From positions 362,411 to 426,410 of the forward strand of contig CAVSIX010000007.1 of assembly GCA_963728195.1 (NCBI GenBank): a stretch of DNA of 64,000 nucleotides, written 5' to 3'. Origin of the DNA: Sva-07 sp963728195 (GTDB taxonomy: Bacteria; Actinomycetota; Acidimicrobiia; Acidimicrobiales; Ilumatobacteraceae). The number at the start of each line of letters is the position of its first letter. Position 1 is the first letter of the stretch. Made by a program: the position numbers and the translations under genes. Shown in pieces: positions 1 to 9,504 of this stretch. The notes below the pieces were generated by a model that saw only the letters and a list, made by a program, of their open reading frames with translations, searched no databases and was not told where the DNA came from.

Positions 1-336
1 CAGACCAGGCAGTCGCAAGGCCCACTGACGACACTTGAACGACCGAACTGCGGGGGCGGACGTCCGTCCGAACACTTCGATCCTCGCCGCATAACTGCCC
101 GGCCTGCCGCACACGATCTGACCCGCTCATGGTCGCGAACCAGAAGCTGCGCTCAACCGCCCGAGAACCGGCGCGATATGTGCGGGGCCCACGTCCCACC
201 ACACCGCCGCATATTCACCTCAGGCCAGCAGCTGCCTCACAGATTGTCGCCCGAGGGTCTGGCCATGGGAGTGACGAATCCCCGGTGTTCTCGGGTCAAT
301 CGTTGCGAGCCGCAAACGACCCAACAGGTGTTGCAG
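1..336. other. No gene supported at the left edge
   Basis: Short open frames occur on both strands, but none shows a recognisable domain, signal peptide or convincing ribosome binding site. The next feature is the tRNA 3' end at 337. The stretch may hold the 3' flank of the tRNA and the start of whatever lies left of the window. Confidence 0.5.
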
Positions 337-409
337 CGCCCCTGGCAGGGATCGAACCTGCGACACACGGTTTAGGAAACCGATGCTCTATCCACTGAGC
401 TACAGAGGC
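337..409 (-). tRNA. tRNA-Arg (anticodon CCU)
   Basis: The minus strand folds as a full cloverleaf. The acceptor GCCTCTG pairs with CAGGGGC through one G-T pair. The D arm starts GCTCAGTGG, the anticodon loop is TTCCTAA on a TCGGT/ACCGT-type stem, giving anticodon CCT, and the T arm contains GGTTCGATCCC. The discriminator is G and the CCA end is not encoded (next bases CTG). It reads AGG codons, a minor arginine codon in GC-rich genomes. Confidence 0.95.
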
Positions 410-625
410 GGAGGGTTGGATGCGGTGCCGGCGCCCGCGCTCCCTTGATCGCAGCAGCATAGGAACGTAGGGCGATCGCTGCACCGATGGGTGAGCGAAC
501 TCCTTCAGCGCTGTTTCCACCGGGTCGGCCGCGGGAGAAACGTGCGTGTCGGAGACTTGAGTGATTCTTGCACTTCTTGACGAAACCTGAACTTCTCCAC
601 ACTGAGTGGCCGTCGATGGTTCCTT

Positions 626-2107
626 GTGCAAGTTTCCGCCACGTCCAGTCCAAGTATCCATCGACGTGTCGCCGCGGCGGCACTGCTTCTCGTGCTCGCG
701 TTGCTGACGGCGACCACACTCGGTGGAGCGTCGGCCTCGGCCGGTCGGGGCCCTTCCAAGCCGCCTCCCGGTCGAAACAAGACGACCACCACCACGACGA
801 CAACGCCGTCCACGACCAGTAGCGCCGCTGCGCCGACTTTCCCGACGACGTCCTCGAGCACCAGTTCGACGACGACGAGCAGCTCCACCACGACCACCAG
901 CTCGACGACGACGAGCAGCTCCACGTCGACCACCAGCTCGACGACGACGAGCAGCTCTGCGCCGACCACCATCGCTGCAACGTCGACCACCATTGCTGCA
1001 ACCTCGACGACCAGCCCCTCCACGTCGACGACCTCCACCACTGCACCGCCGCTCGATTCGATCGCTCCCGTGGCGCGCCTCGCCGTCGACGGTGGATTGA
1101 TCAAGAACGCCGATGGCGCGGGAAGCCGGGTCGTGTTCAAAGGAGTGAACCTGCCCTATGCGAACCCGGCGAAGTGGCCCGAGATGACCGATGCGATGTA
1201 CACGAACCGAGTTGCGGTGTTCGACAAGATGGCCGCACTCGGGGTGAACGCAGTTCGCTTCGGGTTGCACCATGCGCACTACGAGGCCGCTGACAATTCC
1301 GCCGACAACCGCAACGAGGGATACAGCAAAGCGCAGCAGATCCAGCGGGCGGTCGACATGATCATCGAAGCCACATCACGCGGGATGTACGTGTGGATCC
1401 AGGCCCATGGCCTGCAATCCCATACCACCGCATTCGTGGATGCCAACTACCAGGCAGCATGGCCCATGCTCGATGCGATCCTGACGCATCCGGACGTGGT
1501 CGACAACGAGTACGTCCTGCTGAACGCAATGAACGAGCCCGGCGACGGGAACACGACATGGGCCGATCTCGAACGCTGGTACCGAGCCTTCATCGACCAC
1601 TACCGCAATGTCGTCGGCTACGACCGCATGATCATCTTCGACGGCCAGGGCTGGGCGCACAACCTCAACAACGAGGCGGCGCTCGACTCGATCGAGGCGT
1701 ACGACACTGCCCACGGTGAGTTCGGCAAGATCGCCTGGTCGCACCATCGCTATCCGGGTCCGAACTCGAAACCCGACTTCTACACGTCTGACTACGCCAG
1801 CTACATGAAGAGTGTCGGTGTTGCGATCACCAACGGTCACGCCGTGGTCGTCGGCGAGTACGGCGTGATCGACTCCGGCACCACGCCGCAGCCGAGGTGG
1901 TTCAGCGAGTTCGCCGACTTCCTCGCCCGCACGGAGATCCCACGCGGACACAACGGCGGCGCAGCGTGGGCATGGTCGTGGGATCCCAACAACCTCACGA
2001 CGGCGTGGACCGGTGGTCAGCCCGTGAATGCCACCACGATGACCACGCTGTCGTCGATGGGCAACGACTGGAAGCGCTACTACCTCGACCCGCTACGCGG
2101 CTCCTGA
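626..2107 (+). CDS. Secreted GH5-family glycoside hydrolase (cellulase-like) with Ser/Thr linker
   Basis: Predicted exported endo-beta-glycanase. A basic N-terminus and hydrophobic stretch (residues about 14-40, ending ASASA) form a Sec signal. Residues about 52-145 are a low-complexity Ser/Thr linker rich in STT and TSS runs, as in cell-surface actinobacterial hydrolases. The remainder is a GH5 barrel: the proton donor is Glu304 in the AMNEPGD motif and the nucleophile Glu411 in VVGEYGV; both are present, so the enzyme should be active. The start is a GTG with no obvious Shine-Dalgarno, so the exact N-terminus is uncertain. It lies just upstream of the Tat-exported repeat protein and may act on the polysaccharide made by this locus, but the substrate is not shown by sequence. 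A second GH5 protein lies at 21543. Confidence 0.85.
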   Translation: MQVSATSSPSIHRRVAAAALLLVLALLTATTLGGASASAGRGPSKPPPGRNKTTTTTTTTPSTTSSAAAPTFPTTSSSTSSTTTSSSTTTTSSTTTSSSTSTTSSTTTSSSAPTTIAATSTTIAATSTTSPSTSTTSTTAPPLDSIAPVARLAVDGGLIKNADGAGSRVVFKGVNLPYANPAKWPEMTDAMYTNRVAVFDKMAALGVNAVRFGLHHAHYEAADNSADNRNEGYSKAQQIQRAVDMIIEATSRGMYVWIQAHGLQSHTTAFVDANYQAAWPMLDAILTHPDVVDNEYVLLNAMNEPGDGNTTWADLERWYRAFIDHYRNVVGYDRMIIFDGQGWAHNLNNEAALDSIEAYDTAHGEFGKIAWSHHRYPGPNSKPDFYTSDYASYMKSVGVAITNGHAVVVGEYGVIDSGTTPQPRWFSEFADFLARTEIPRGHNGGAAWAWSWDPNNLTTAWTGGQPVNATTMTTLSSMGNDWKRYYLDPLRGS

Positions 2108-2209
2108 CGTCGACGAGAATCACTCTTCTGGGTCATTTCCTCCCCCGCGTTCAGCGGGAACCATGGTTGCGCTCGAGTCCGGGCGGGCGGCGCAACACGC
2201 GAGGAACGA

Positions 2210-5200
2210 ATGACGTCAGAACAATGGAGGGCGAGGCTGGCAATCAGTCGCCGCCATTTCCTCAAAGTGATGGGTGCATCGACGGTCGTCGGAGCCCAGA
2301 ACCAACAGGTGGCCGATCTGCTCACCGACATCTTCGGCGCGCAGCGCGCGCTCGCGGCTTCCAGCCCGGTCGTCGTCGAGAACCAGCGCAGCGGATCGAC
2401 CGGCTGGTACAAGGTGTTCAGCAACCAGTCCCAGCAGGGCGAGATCGAGGGCTACGCGTCCACGACCACCGTGGCGCCGGGCGGATCGGTCTCGTTTCAC
2501 GTCAGCACGGCGCCGGTCGCCGAGTTCCGCATCGAGATCTACCGCATCGGCCACTACGGCGGTGACGGATCCCGATTGATGGACCGGTTGCCGGCGTCGG
2601 GAACGTTCACAGGTGCCGCCCAGCCGGTACCCGCACCCGATCCCGTGACGGGCCTCGTCGCGCTCGACTGGCCGGTCACGACGACGCTGACCATTCCGGA
2701 CGACTGGATGTCGGGGTACTACATCGCACTGTTCGAGATCGTGTCCGGGCCGGCTGCGGGGATGAACAGCGTGTACCCCTTCGTCGTCACCGCTCCACCG
2801 TCGCGCCAACGGGTCGGACTGGTGCACGCGGCTGCGACGACGTGGCAGGCGTACAACGACTGGCCCCGTCCGTCCCGACCGGGCAAGAGCCTCTACGACT
2901 ACAACAGTCCGGGCGGACGCGCCCGGAAGGTCTCGTTCCACCGTCCGTACAACGTGGCCGGCAACCAGAACATCTTCGATTGGGAGGTGCCGTTCGCGCA
3001 GTGGCTGGAGCGCCACGGCTACGACGTCGCCTACGCCACCGACATCGACACGCACCGGAACCCGTCGCTTCCCGGCCAGTACGATGTGGTGCTCGTCAAC
3101 GGCCACGACGAGTACTGGTCGAGCACGATCCGCGGTGCGTTCGATGCCGCTCGCGACTCGGGGGTCGACCTCGGATTCTTCGGTGCGAACATCGCCTACT
3201 GGCAGATCCGGCTCGAGGATGCGGAACAGACGATCGTCTGTTACAAGTCGAAGAGTGCGGACCCGGTGACCGATCCGGCCCAGAAGACGGTTCGGTTCCA
3301 GGACCTCGACGTGCCGCGCCCGGAGGCAGCGCTGCTCGGCGTGCAGTTCATGTGGGGCATGCCCGACGGGTACCGGGACTTCGTGGTCGAGGAGGCGTCG
3401 CTGGCAGACCCCTGGTTCGCCGACACCGGCTTCATGCCGGGAGACTCGATCTCGAAGGTGGTCGGCTACGAATACGACACCCGCGCACCGTCATCGCCGT
3501 CGCCGATCACGGTGTTCTTCTCGTATCCGGGGAGTCCGGCCGAGGAGCTACCAGCAGGTCACTGCACCCGCTACGTCCACCCGTCGGGGGCGATCGTGTT
3601 CGCCACCGGAACCATGCAGTGGCCGATCGTGATGCGCAGCGATGCGCGCGTTGCGACGTTCACGCGCAATGCCGTCGACGCCCTGTTCGCCGGCTCGGTG
3701 AGCGCCCCGAATGTGGAGCCGGTGGTGTCGGTGGTGTCGCCGGCTGATGGTGCGACGGTGAGCGTCGGTGCACCGGTCGTGTTGTCGGCGCAGGCCTCTG
3801 ACGGTGATGGCACCGTCACGTCGGTCGAGTTCCTGGTCGACGATGTCGTGGTCGGTTCCGCGAACGCAGCGCCATGGTCCACGACGTGGACACCCGCGAC
3901 CGCGGCGGTCGTGTCGGTGAGCGCACGCGCCACCGACGATCGTGGCGCCACGGTCACCTCGACACCGGTCTCGGTCACGGTCACCGACACCACCGGCGGC
4001 CTCGGCGACGTCGTGCTCGTCGGCGCCGACGCCGCCGGCGACAACGGCAACCGCAGCTCACTGTCACTGCCCGTGCCCGCCGGCGTCGTGGCCGGAGACG
4101 TCATCGTCGTCGGCGTGCAAACCGCCAGCGACATCACCGTTCCAACCCCCTCCGGGTTCTCGATGATCGCCGACGTCATCCCCTCGGCACCATGGCACGC
4201 ACGCATCTCGGTGTTCGCCAAACAAGCCACCGGCGACGAAACATCAGTACGCCTCGCCATGGGATGGGTCGGCAAATCCGGCGCCATCGCCGTCTATCGC
4301 GGCGCCCAATGGCCCATCACCGCCGGCGCAGGACTCTCCCGCGACACCACCGCACTGACCCTGCCCTCGATGACCGCACCGGCCAACGGCACACGACTCA
4401 TCGGCATCTTCGGCGCCCAGAACCACTCCACCCCCGCCGGGTTCAGCCCACCAGCCGGCATGACCGAACAAGCCGCCAAGGAAAACCTGTCCTGGCTCGC
4501 CGTCGCCCTCGCCGACCAAACCGTCAACACCGGCGACACCGGCACCCGCCGCGTCACCTTCGACACCTCCGCCGCGCTCACCGGGCTGCTGCTCACCATC
4601 GCCCCGACCGGCACCCGACCCGACCCCGAGCCGGACCCCGACCCCGAGCCCCAACCGAATGTGGAGCCGGTGGTGTCGGTGGTGTCGCCGGCTGATGGTG
4701 CGACGGTGAGCGTCGGTGCACCGGTCGTGTTGTCGGCGCAGGCCTCTGACGGTGATGGCACCGTCACGTCGGTCGAGTTCCTGGTCGACGATGTCGTGGT
4801 CGGTTCCGCGAACGCAGCGCCATGGTCCACGACGTGGACACCCGCGACCGCGGCGGTCGTGTCGGTGAGCGCACGCGCCACCGACGATCGTGGCGCCACG
4901 GTCACCTCGACACCGGTGTCGGTCACGGTCACCGACACCACCGGCGGCCTCGGCGACGTCGTGCTCGTCGGCGCCGACGCCGCCGGCGACAACGGCAACC
5001 GCAGCTCACTGTCACTGCCCGTGCCCGCCGGCGTCGTGGCCGGAGACGTCATCGTCGTCGGCGTGCAAACCGCCAGCGACATCACCGTTCCAACCCCCTC
5101 CGGGTTCTCGATGATCGCCGACGTCATCCCCTCGGCACCATGGCACGCACGCATCTCGGTGTTCGCCAAACAAGCCACCGGCGACGAAACATCAGTACGC

Positions 5201-6511
5201 CTCGCCATGGGATGGGTCGGCAAATCCGGCGCCATCGCCGTCTATCGCGGCGCCCAATGGCCCATCACCGCCGGCGCAGGACTCTCCCGCGACACCACCG
5301 CACTGACCCTGCCCTCGATGACCGCACCGGCCAACGGCACACGACTCATCGGCATCTTCGGCGCCCAGAACCACTCCACCCCCGCCGGGTTCAGCCCACC
5401 AGCCGGCATGACCGAACAAGCCGCCAAGGAAAACCTGTCCTGGCTCGCCGTCGCCCTCGCCGACCAAACCGTCAACACCGGCGACACCGGCACCCGCCGC
5501 GTCACCTTCGACACCTCCGCCGCGCTCACCGGGCTGCTGCTCACCATCGCCCCGACCGGCACCCGACCCGACCCCGAGCCGGACCCCGACCCCGAGCCCC
5601 AACCGAATGTGGAGCCGGTGGTGTCGGTGGTGTCGCCGGCTGATGGTGCGACGGTGAGCGTCGGTGCACCGGTCGTGTTGTCGGCGCAGGCCTCTGACGG
5701 TGATGGCACCGTCACGTCGGTCGAGTTCCTGGTCGACGATGTCGTGGTCGGTTCCGCGAACGCAGCGCCATGGTCCACGACGTGGACACCCGCGACCGCA
5801 GCGGTCGTGTCGGTGAGCGCACGCGCCACCGACGATCGTGGCGCCACGGTCACCTCGACACCGGTGTCGGTCACGGTCACCGACACCACCGGCGGCCTCG
5901 GCGACGTCGTGCTCGTCGGCGCCGACGCCGCCGGCGACAACGGCAACCGCAGCTCACTGTCACTGCCCGTGCCCGCCGGCGTCGTGGCCGGAGACGTCAT
6001 CGTCGTCGGCGTGCAAACCGCCAGCGACATCACCGTTCCAACCCCCTCCGGGTTCTCGATGATCGCCGACGTCATCCCCTCGGCACCATGGCACGCACGC
6101 ATCTCGGTGTTCGCCAAACAAGCCACCGGCGACGAAACATCAGTACGCCTCGCCATGGGATGGGTCGGCAAATCCGGCGCCATCGCCGTCTATCGCGGCG
6201 CCCAATGGCCCATCACCGCCGGCGCAGGACTCTCCCGCGACACCACCGCACTGACCCTGCCCTCGATGACCGCACCGGCCAACGGCACACGACTCATCGG
6301 CATCTTCGGCGCCCAGAACCACTCCACCCCCGCCGGGTTCAGCCCACCAGCCGGCATGACCGAACAAGCCGCCAAGGAAAACCTGTCCTGGCTCGCCGTC
6401 GCCCTCGCCGACCAAACCGTCAACACCGGCGACACCGGCACCCGCCGCGTCACCTTCGACACCAATACGGCGCTGACCGGCATCCTGCTCACCATCGCAC
6501 CGGTGGGTTGA
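2210..6511 (+). CDS. Tat-exported surface protein: DMFase-beta-like domain plus three Ig/beta-sandwich repeats
   Basis: A 1433-residue protein. Residues 1-50 are a twin-arginine signal (SRRHFLKVMG, Arg14-Arg15) ending near ALAA. Residues about 60-500 resemble the large-subunit domain of N,N-dimethylformamidase (motifs such as YNSPGG, NGHDEYWS and FFGANIAYW), a fold found in many secreted actinobacterial proteins of unknown activity. From residue 501 come three repeats of 316 residues, each a Big_9-like bacterial Ig domain followed by a beta-rich domain I cannot name, joined by a Pro/Asp/Glu linker (DPEPDPDPEP). A GAGGAA ribosome site precedes the ATG. The Ig tail suggests a wall-associated or secreted adhesive/enzymatic role; amidase activity on formamides is not implied. 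It is bordered by the GH5 gene and the convergent CDP-sugar operon. Confidence 0.75.
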   Translation: MTSEQWRARLAISRRHFLKVMGASTVVGAQNQQVADLLTDIFGAQRALAASSPVVVENQRSGSTGWYKVFSNQSQQGEIEGYASTTTVAPGGSVSFHVSTAPVAEFRIEIYRIGHYGGDGSRLMDRLPASGTFTGAAQPVPAPDPVTGLVALDWPVTTTLTIPDDWMSGYYIALFEIVSGPAAGMNSVYPFVVTAPPSRQRVGLVHAAATTWQAYNDWPRPSRPGKSLYDYNSPGGRARKVSFHRPYNVAGNQNIFDWEVPFAQWLERHGYDVAYATDIDTHRNPSLPGQYDVVLVNGHDEYWSSTIRGAFDAARDSGVDLGFFGANIAYWQIRLEDAEQTIVCYKSKSADPVTDPAQKTVRFQDLDVPRPEAALLGVQFMWGMPDGYRDFVVEEASLADPWFADTGFMPGDSISKVVGYEYDTRAPSSPSPITVFFSYPGSPAEELPAGHCTRYVHPSGAIVFATGTMQWPIVMRSDARVATFTRNAVDALFAGSVSAPNVEPVVSVVSPADGATVSVGAPVVLSAQASDGDGTVTSVEFLVDDVVVGSANAAPWSTTWTPATAAVVSVSARATDDRGATVTSTPVSVTVTDTTGGLGDVVLVGADAAGDNGNRSSLSLPVPAGVVAGDVIVVGVQTASDITVPTPSGFSMIADVIPSAPWHARISVFAKQATGDETSVRLAMGWVGKSGAIAVYRGAQWPITAGAGLSRDTTALTLPSMTAPANGTRLIGIFGAQNHSTPAGFSPPAGMTEQAAKENLSWLAVALADQTVNTGDTGTRRVTFDTSAALTGLLLTIAPTGTRPDPEPDPDPEPQPNVEPVVSVVSPADGATVSVGAPVVLSAQASDGDGTVTSVEFLVDDVVVGSANAAPWSTTWTPATAAVVSVSARATDDRGATVTSTPVSVTVTDTTGGLGDVVLVGADAAGDNGNRSSLSLPVPAGVVAGDVIVVGVQTASDITVPTPSGFSMIADVIPSAPWHARISVFAKQATGDETSVRLAMGWVGKSGAIAVYRGAQWPITAGAGLSRDTTALTLPSMTAPANGTRLIGIFGAQNHSTPAGFSPPAGMTEQAAKENLSWLAVALADQTVNTGDTGTRRVTFDTSAALTGLLLTIAPTGTRPDPEPDPDPEPQPNVEPVVSVVSPADGATVSVGAPVVLSAQASDGDGTVTSVEFLVDDVVVGSANAAPWSTTWTPATAAVVSVSARATDDRGATVTSTPVSVTVTDTTGGLGDVVLVGADAAGDNGNRSSLSLPVPAGVVAGDVIVVGVQTASDITVPTPSGFSMIADVIPSAPWHARISVFAKQATGDETSVRLAMGWVGKSGAIAVYRGAQWPITAGAGLSRDTTALTLPSMTAPANGTRLIGIFGAQNHSTPAGFSPPAGMTEQAAKENLSWLAVALADQTVNTGDTGTRRVTFDTNTALTGILLTIAPVG
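3710..6463 (+). repeat. Three tandem 948-bp coding repeats, nearly identical at DNA level
   Basis: Unit starts are at 3710, 4658 and 5606, exactly 948 bp apart. Copies 1 and 2 are full length; copy 3 matches until about 6462 and then diverges for the last 45 bp. Comparing the copies by eye I found only isolated substitutions (for example ctc/gtg near 3969 versus 4917, and gcg versus gca near 5800). Each unit encodes one Ig-like plus one beta-sandwich module. Near-identity at synonymous sites points to recent duplication or gene conversion. The array is long enough to mislead short-read assembly, so the copy number is provisional. Confidence 0.97.
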
Positions 6512-6554
6512 CGACCGCCCCCGAGGATCGGCGGCGCGACAACCAGGCGTCGGT

Positions 6555-7874
6555 TCAGATGGCGGTCGCCGGCTCCCGCAGCGGCGCACCCTGCCGCTCC
6601 ACGGCCTGAGCCCGGCGCAAACGGTCGACGGTGCGACCCTCCGGCACGGCGACGTCGGCGTAGGTCAGCACACTGTCGGCAGCGACGTCGCGCAGCAATC
6701 GACACCCTTCGGCGACGCCCATCGGCAGGAGCCGCTCGGCAGCGGTCACATCGGCCCGCTCGGCGAGCCCGTACGTCAGGTAGCCACCGAGACCGTCGAT
6801 CGTCTCACCGGCACGGAGGTCGATCTTCGCCGTCGCGACCACCTCGACGCTCGGTGGCCCCAGCGGCTCCAGCGTGGCGTCGCCCAGCAGCGCGGCGCGA
6901 GCGATCGAGTTCGGCACCTCGAAGTGGCAGAGGTGGTACGGCGTGTAGAAGGAGTACAGCGGTCCCTCGCCGAGCTTGTAGAGGTTGAGGTAGTGACGCT
7001 GTCTCGCGTCGTGATGGCTGGCCAACACGAACACGCCGGGGCTCGGCCGGCTGCCGACGACGTAGTCGACGACGCCGCCGAGGCGCTCGAGTTCGTCGAT
7101 GTCGTACTCGTCGGTGAGATCGTCGACATGGCCGTCGTGATGACTCCCGCGCATCCCACGGCACTCCACGGTCATCCCGGTGGCGTTGGCGACGATCGCC
7201 TGCTCGAACGAGATCTTCGTACCGTCGGCGAAGCTGGTGACCATCGCCGGGTCCTGACCCCACTGCTCGGCGAAGCCCCGCTGGGTCGTGGGGTTCCGAT
7301 ACGGATCGTGCAGCCCCTTCACGTTGCCCGCCACCAGCGGCTGCAGGCCGATTCCGCGCACGAAGCGGACCAGGTTCATCTGCACGCCGGGCTGGTCACC
7401 GTCGCATCCGGTGTAGACCACGCCAGCCGACTTCGCCTGGCGGGCGAGCGCCCACCCGACCGTACCGTCGACTTCGGCATTCATCAGCACGACGTGCTTG
7501 CCGCCGGCGATGGCGTGCTCGGTGACCTGGCATCCATATTCGACGGCCCCGGTCGCCTCGACGATCACGTCGACGTGCTCGGAGGCGCAGACCGACTCGA
7601 CGTCGTCGGTGACCACGGCGCGACCGTGCTCGAGCGCGGCGCCGACCGACCTCCGCCCCTCGGCGGTGACCACGTCCGACGCGCCCGCTTCGTCGTAGGC
7701 GCGCACGCCGTTCGCGACGGTGCGGTTGACGACGGCCGCCAACCGCATGCCGGGTACGGAGTTGATGATCTGGTTGGCCAGACCTCTGCCCATGAAGCCG
7801 GCGCCGACCAGCGCCACACGGATCGGACGCTGCTCCTCCTCGCGAGCGCGCAGCAGATCGTCGACGATGATCAT
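6555..7874 (-). CDS. NAD(P)-dependent oxidoreductase with C-terminal SAF domain
   Basis: A 439-residue Rossmann dehydrogenase of the homoserine-dehydrogenase-like/SAF group often found in deoxy- and branched-sugar loci. The N-terminus has the dinucleotide motif VALVGAGFMGRG (residues about 20-31). The middle carries the substrate domain with HDPYRNPTTQ, and the last ~80 residues resemble an SAF domain (VVATAKIDLRAGETIDGLGG). The start at 7874 has an upstream AGGAG and overlaps the stop of the RmlC-like gene by ATGA, so the two are translationally coupled. It is the last gene of the four-gene CDP-sugar operon and probably oxidises or reduces a sugar intermediate; the exact reaction is not deducible. 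Confidence 0.8.
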   Translation of the reverse strand: MIIVDDLLRAREEEQRPIRVALVGAGFMGRGLANQIINSVPGMRLAAVVNRTVANGVRAYDEAGASDVVTAEGRRSVGAALEHGRAVVTDDVESVCASEHVDVIVEATGAVEYGCQVTEHAIAGGKHVVLMNAEVDGTVGWALARQAKSAGVVYTGCDGDQPGVQMNLVRFVRGIGLQPLVAGNVKGLHDPYRNPTTQRGFAEQWGQDPAMVTSFADGTKISFEQAIVANATGMTVECRGMRGSHHDGHVDDLTDEYDIDELERLGGVVDYVVGSRPSPGVFVLASHHDARQRHYLNLYKLGEGPLYSFYTPYHLCHFEVPNSIARAALLGDATLEPLGPPSVEVVATAKIDLRAGETIDGLGGYLTYGLAERADVTAAERLLPMGVAEGCRLLRDVAADSVLTYADVAVPEGRTVDRLRRAQAVERQGAPLREPATAI

Positions 7875-8449
7875 CGGGCTCCTCTCCGGTCGTCGTTCGC
7901 CATCGCGGCGAGTCCTTCGATCGATCCGGCGAGCGGCCAGGATCTGTCCTTGTCGCTGATCACCTGCACACTCCGAGGCCACTCGATCCCGAGGACCGGA
8001 TCGTCGAACCGCAGTCCCCGTTCGGTGTTCGGCGTGTACGGCTGGCTGACCTGGTAGTGGACCTCGGTGCCGTCCTGCAGCGTCATGTAGGCGTGCGCGA
8101 ACAGTGCCGGCACGTAGAGCGCCCGATGATTGTCCTGCGTCAGCTCGACTGCGACGTGCTGGCCCAGCGTCGGCGACGACGGCCGCATGTCGACGACGAC
8201 GTCGACGATCGATCCGCGGGTGCACCGAACGAGCTTGGCCTCGGGCGCATCGGCGGTCTGGTAGTGCAGTCCGCGCAGGGTGCCGGCGACGTGGTTGTAC
8301 GAGACGTTGCACTGTGCGACCACGGATTCCAGACCGGCGTCGGCGAACTCCTTGGCGCAGAACGAACGGGCGAAGAACCCTCGGTCGTCGCTCAGCTCGT
8401 CGATGTCGACGAGGTACGGACCGGGGACGGAGCAGGCGGTGAGCCGCAT
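7871..8449 (-). CDS. dTDP-4-dehydrorhamnose 3,5-epimerase-like protein (RmlC family)
   Basis: A 192-residue cupin of the RmlC family. The diagnostic sequence pieces are DDRGFFARSF, VAQCNVSYN, GTLRGLHYQ (with the conserved catalytic His), LVRCTRGSIVDVVVD and FAHAYMTL. Such enzymes epimerise C3 and/or C5 of 4-keto-6-deoxy nucleotide sugars. Beside a cytidylyltransferase the substrate is more likely a CDP-4-keto sugar than dTDP-rhamnose, since no RmlA, RmlB or RmlD is in the window. The ATG at 8449 sits one base past the stop of the preceding epimerase gene and is preceded by a purine-rich GGTGAG; the stop overlaps the next start. Confidence 0.85.
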   Translation of the reverse strand: MRLTACSVPGPYLVDIDELSDDRGFFARSFCAKEFADAGLESVVAQCNVSYNHVAGTLRGLHYQTADAPEAKLVRCTRGSIVDVVVDMRPSSPTLGQHVAVELTQDNHRALYVPALFAHAYMTLQDGTEVHYQVSQPYTPNTERGLRFDDPVLGIEWPRSVQVISDKDRSWPLAGSIEGLAAMANDDRRGAR

Positions 8450-8450
8450 C

Positions 8451-9476
8451 TCACCACGTCCAACGCAGCATGTCGTCCACCTGTTCGGTCGCACGCAGAT
8501 GGCGGATCTGCGCAAGGCGGATACGGCCGCGCTCCTGCGTGTCGCAGCTGGTCAAACCGATGCGGCCGAACACGCTCAACAGCTCGTCGATGCCGCGACC
8601 CACGTCCCAGTCGCACGAGAAGTCCGGCAAGAGCGTGTGGATCTTGGTGAAGTCGGCGCGATAGTCGCGCGAGTCGGCCCCTGGCGGTCCGAACTCCAGG
8701 TCACATCCCGGTACACGTTCGGCAACGAGTTCCGCCACCGACCGGACCTGCAGGTTCTGGTCGTCCGAGCCGACGTTCAGCACTTCGGCGCGCACCGTGT
8801 CCTCCGGGGCGTCGAGCACACAGGCGACCGCCTTGGCGATGTCGAGGATGTGCACGAACGGCCGCCACGGCGTGCCGTCGCTGGTCATCGAGATCCTCGA
8901 GGTCAGGTACGCGAGTGCGGTGAGGTCGTTGACGACGAGATCGAGCCGTTGGTTGGGCGACGCACCGTACGCCGTTGCATTGCGCAGGAACGTCGGTGCG
9001 AACCCCTCGTCGGCCAACTCGGCGACGTCGCGCTCGGTGGCGAGTTTCGCTCGCGCATACGCGGTGAGCGGATCGGTGGGACTCGTCTCCGAACTCGCCT
9101 CCGAGCTGTTGGCGCCGTACACCGAGCAACTCGACATGTGGACGAAGCGACGGACACCGGCCGCCTTCGCGATCGTGGCGAGGCGCACCGACCCGGCATG
9201 GTTCACGCACTCGGTGACACCGGCGTCGAGTTCACCGACAGGATCGTTGGAGATCTCCGCCAGATGCACCACGGCGTCGAAGCCACGCAGGTGGTCGACG
9301 GTGAGGTCACGGGTGTCGACGTAGAACACCGGCGGCCGGTGGTCGCGACACGGATAGAACCGGCTCACGGTGTGCAGGCCGGAGTCGAAGCCGACGATGT
9401 CATGACCTCGCTCATGCAGCACCTGCGCCAGACGCGTGCCGATGTACCCGTCAGCGCCGGTCAGTGCGATCCTCAT
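8451..9476 (-). CDS. NAD-dependent nucleotide-sugar epimerase/dehydratase (extended SDR)
   Basis: A 341-residue extended short-chain dehydrogenase. The N-terminus shows the GxxGxxG motif (TGADGYIG), the catalytic set SSCSVYG with YARAK (Tyr and Lys), and the C-terminal sugar-binding half (HILDIAKAV, LNVGSDDQN). The ATG at 9476 follows a GGGAGG site. The protein looks more like a 4-epimerase or CDP-sugar 2-epimerase than a classical CDP-glucose 4,6-dehydratase, whose signature glycine motif I do not see. As second gene after the cytidylyltransferase it is expected to work on the CDP-hexose. Confidence 0.8.
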   Translation of the reverse strand: MRIALTGADGYIGTRLAQVLHERGHDIVGFDSGLHTVSRFYPCRDHRPPVFYVDTRDLTVDHLRGFDAVVHLAEISNDPVGELDAGVTECVNHAGSVRLATIAKAAGVRRFVHMSSCSVYGANSSEASSETSPTDPLTAYARAKLATERDVAELADEGFAPTFLRNATAYGASPNQRLDLVVNDLTALAYLTSRISMTSDGTPWRPFVHILDIAKAVACVLDAPEDTVRAEVLNVGSDDQNLQVRSVAELVAERVPGCDLEFGPPGADSRDYRADFTKIHTLLPDFSCDWDVGRGIDELLSVFGRIGLTSCDTQERGRIRLAQIRHLRATEQVDDMLRWTW

Positions 9477-9504
9477 GCCGTCTGGCCTCCCTCGCTCGTT
9501 GCGC

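Noticed and set aside
780..1050. ACG/CAC-rich short repeats considered as a CRISPR or satellite
   Set aside because: They are codon repeats of a Ser/Thr linker in frame with a secreted enzyme, with no spacers.
296..1279. Long Arg/Gly-rich frame on the minus strand opposite the GH5 gene
   Set aside because: It is the shadow of the Ser/Thr linker repeats, crosses the tRNA and has no domain or start signal.
6512..6554. Search for a terminator between the repeat protein and the convergent SAF-domain gene
   Set aside because: Only weak GC-rich complementarity was seen; not enough to report.
3874..6609. Arg/His-rich open frames repeated three times within the 948-bp units, on both strands
   Set aside because: They recur only because the real gene is repeated; composition is typical of out-of-frame GC-rich DNA.
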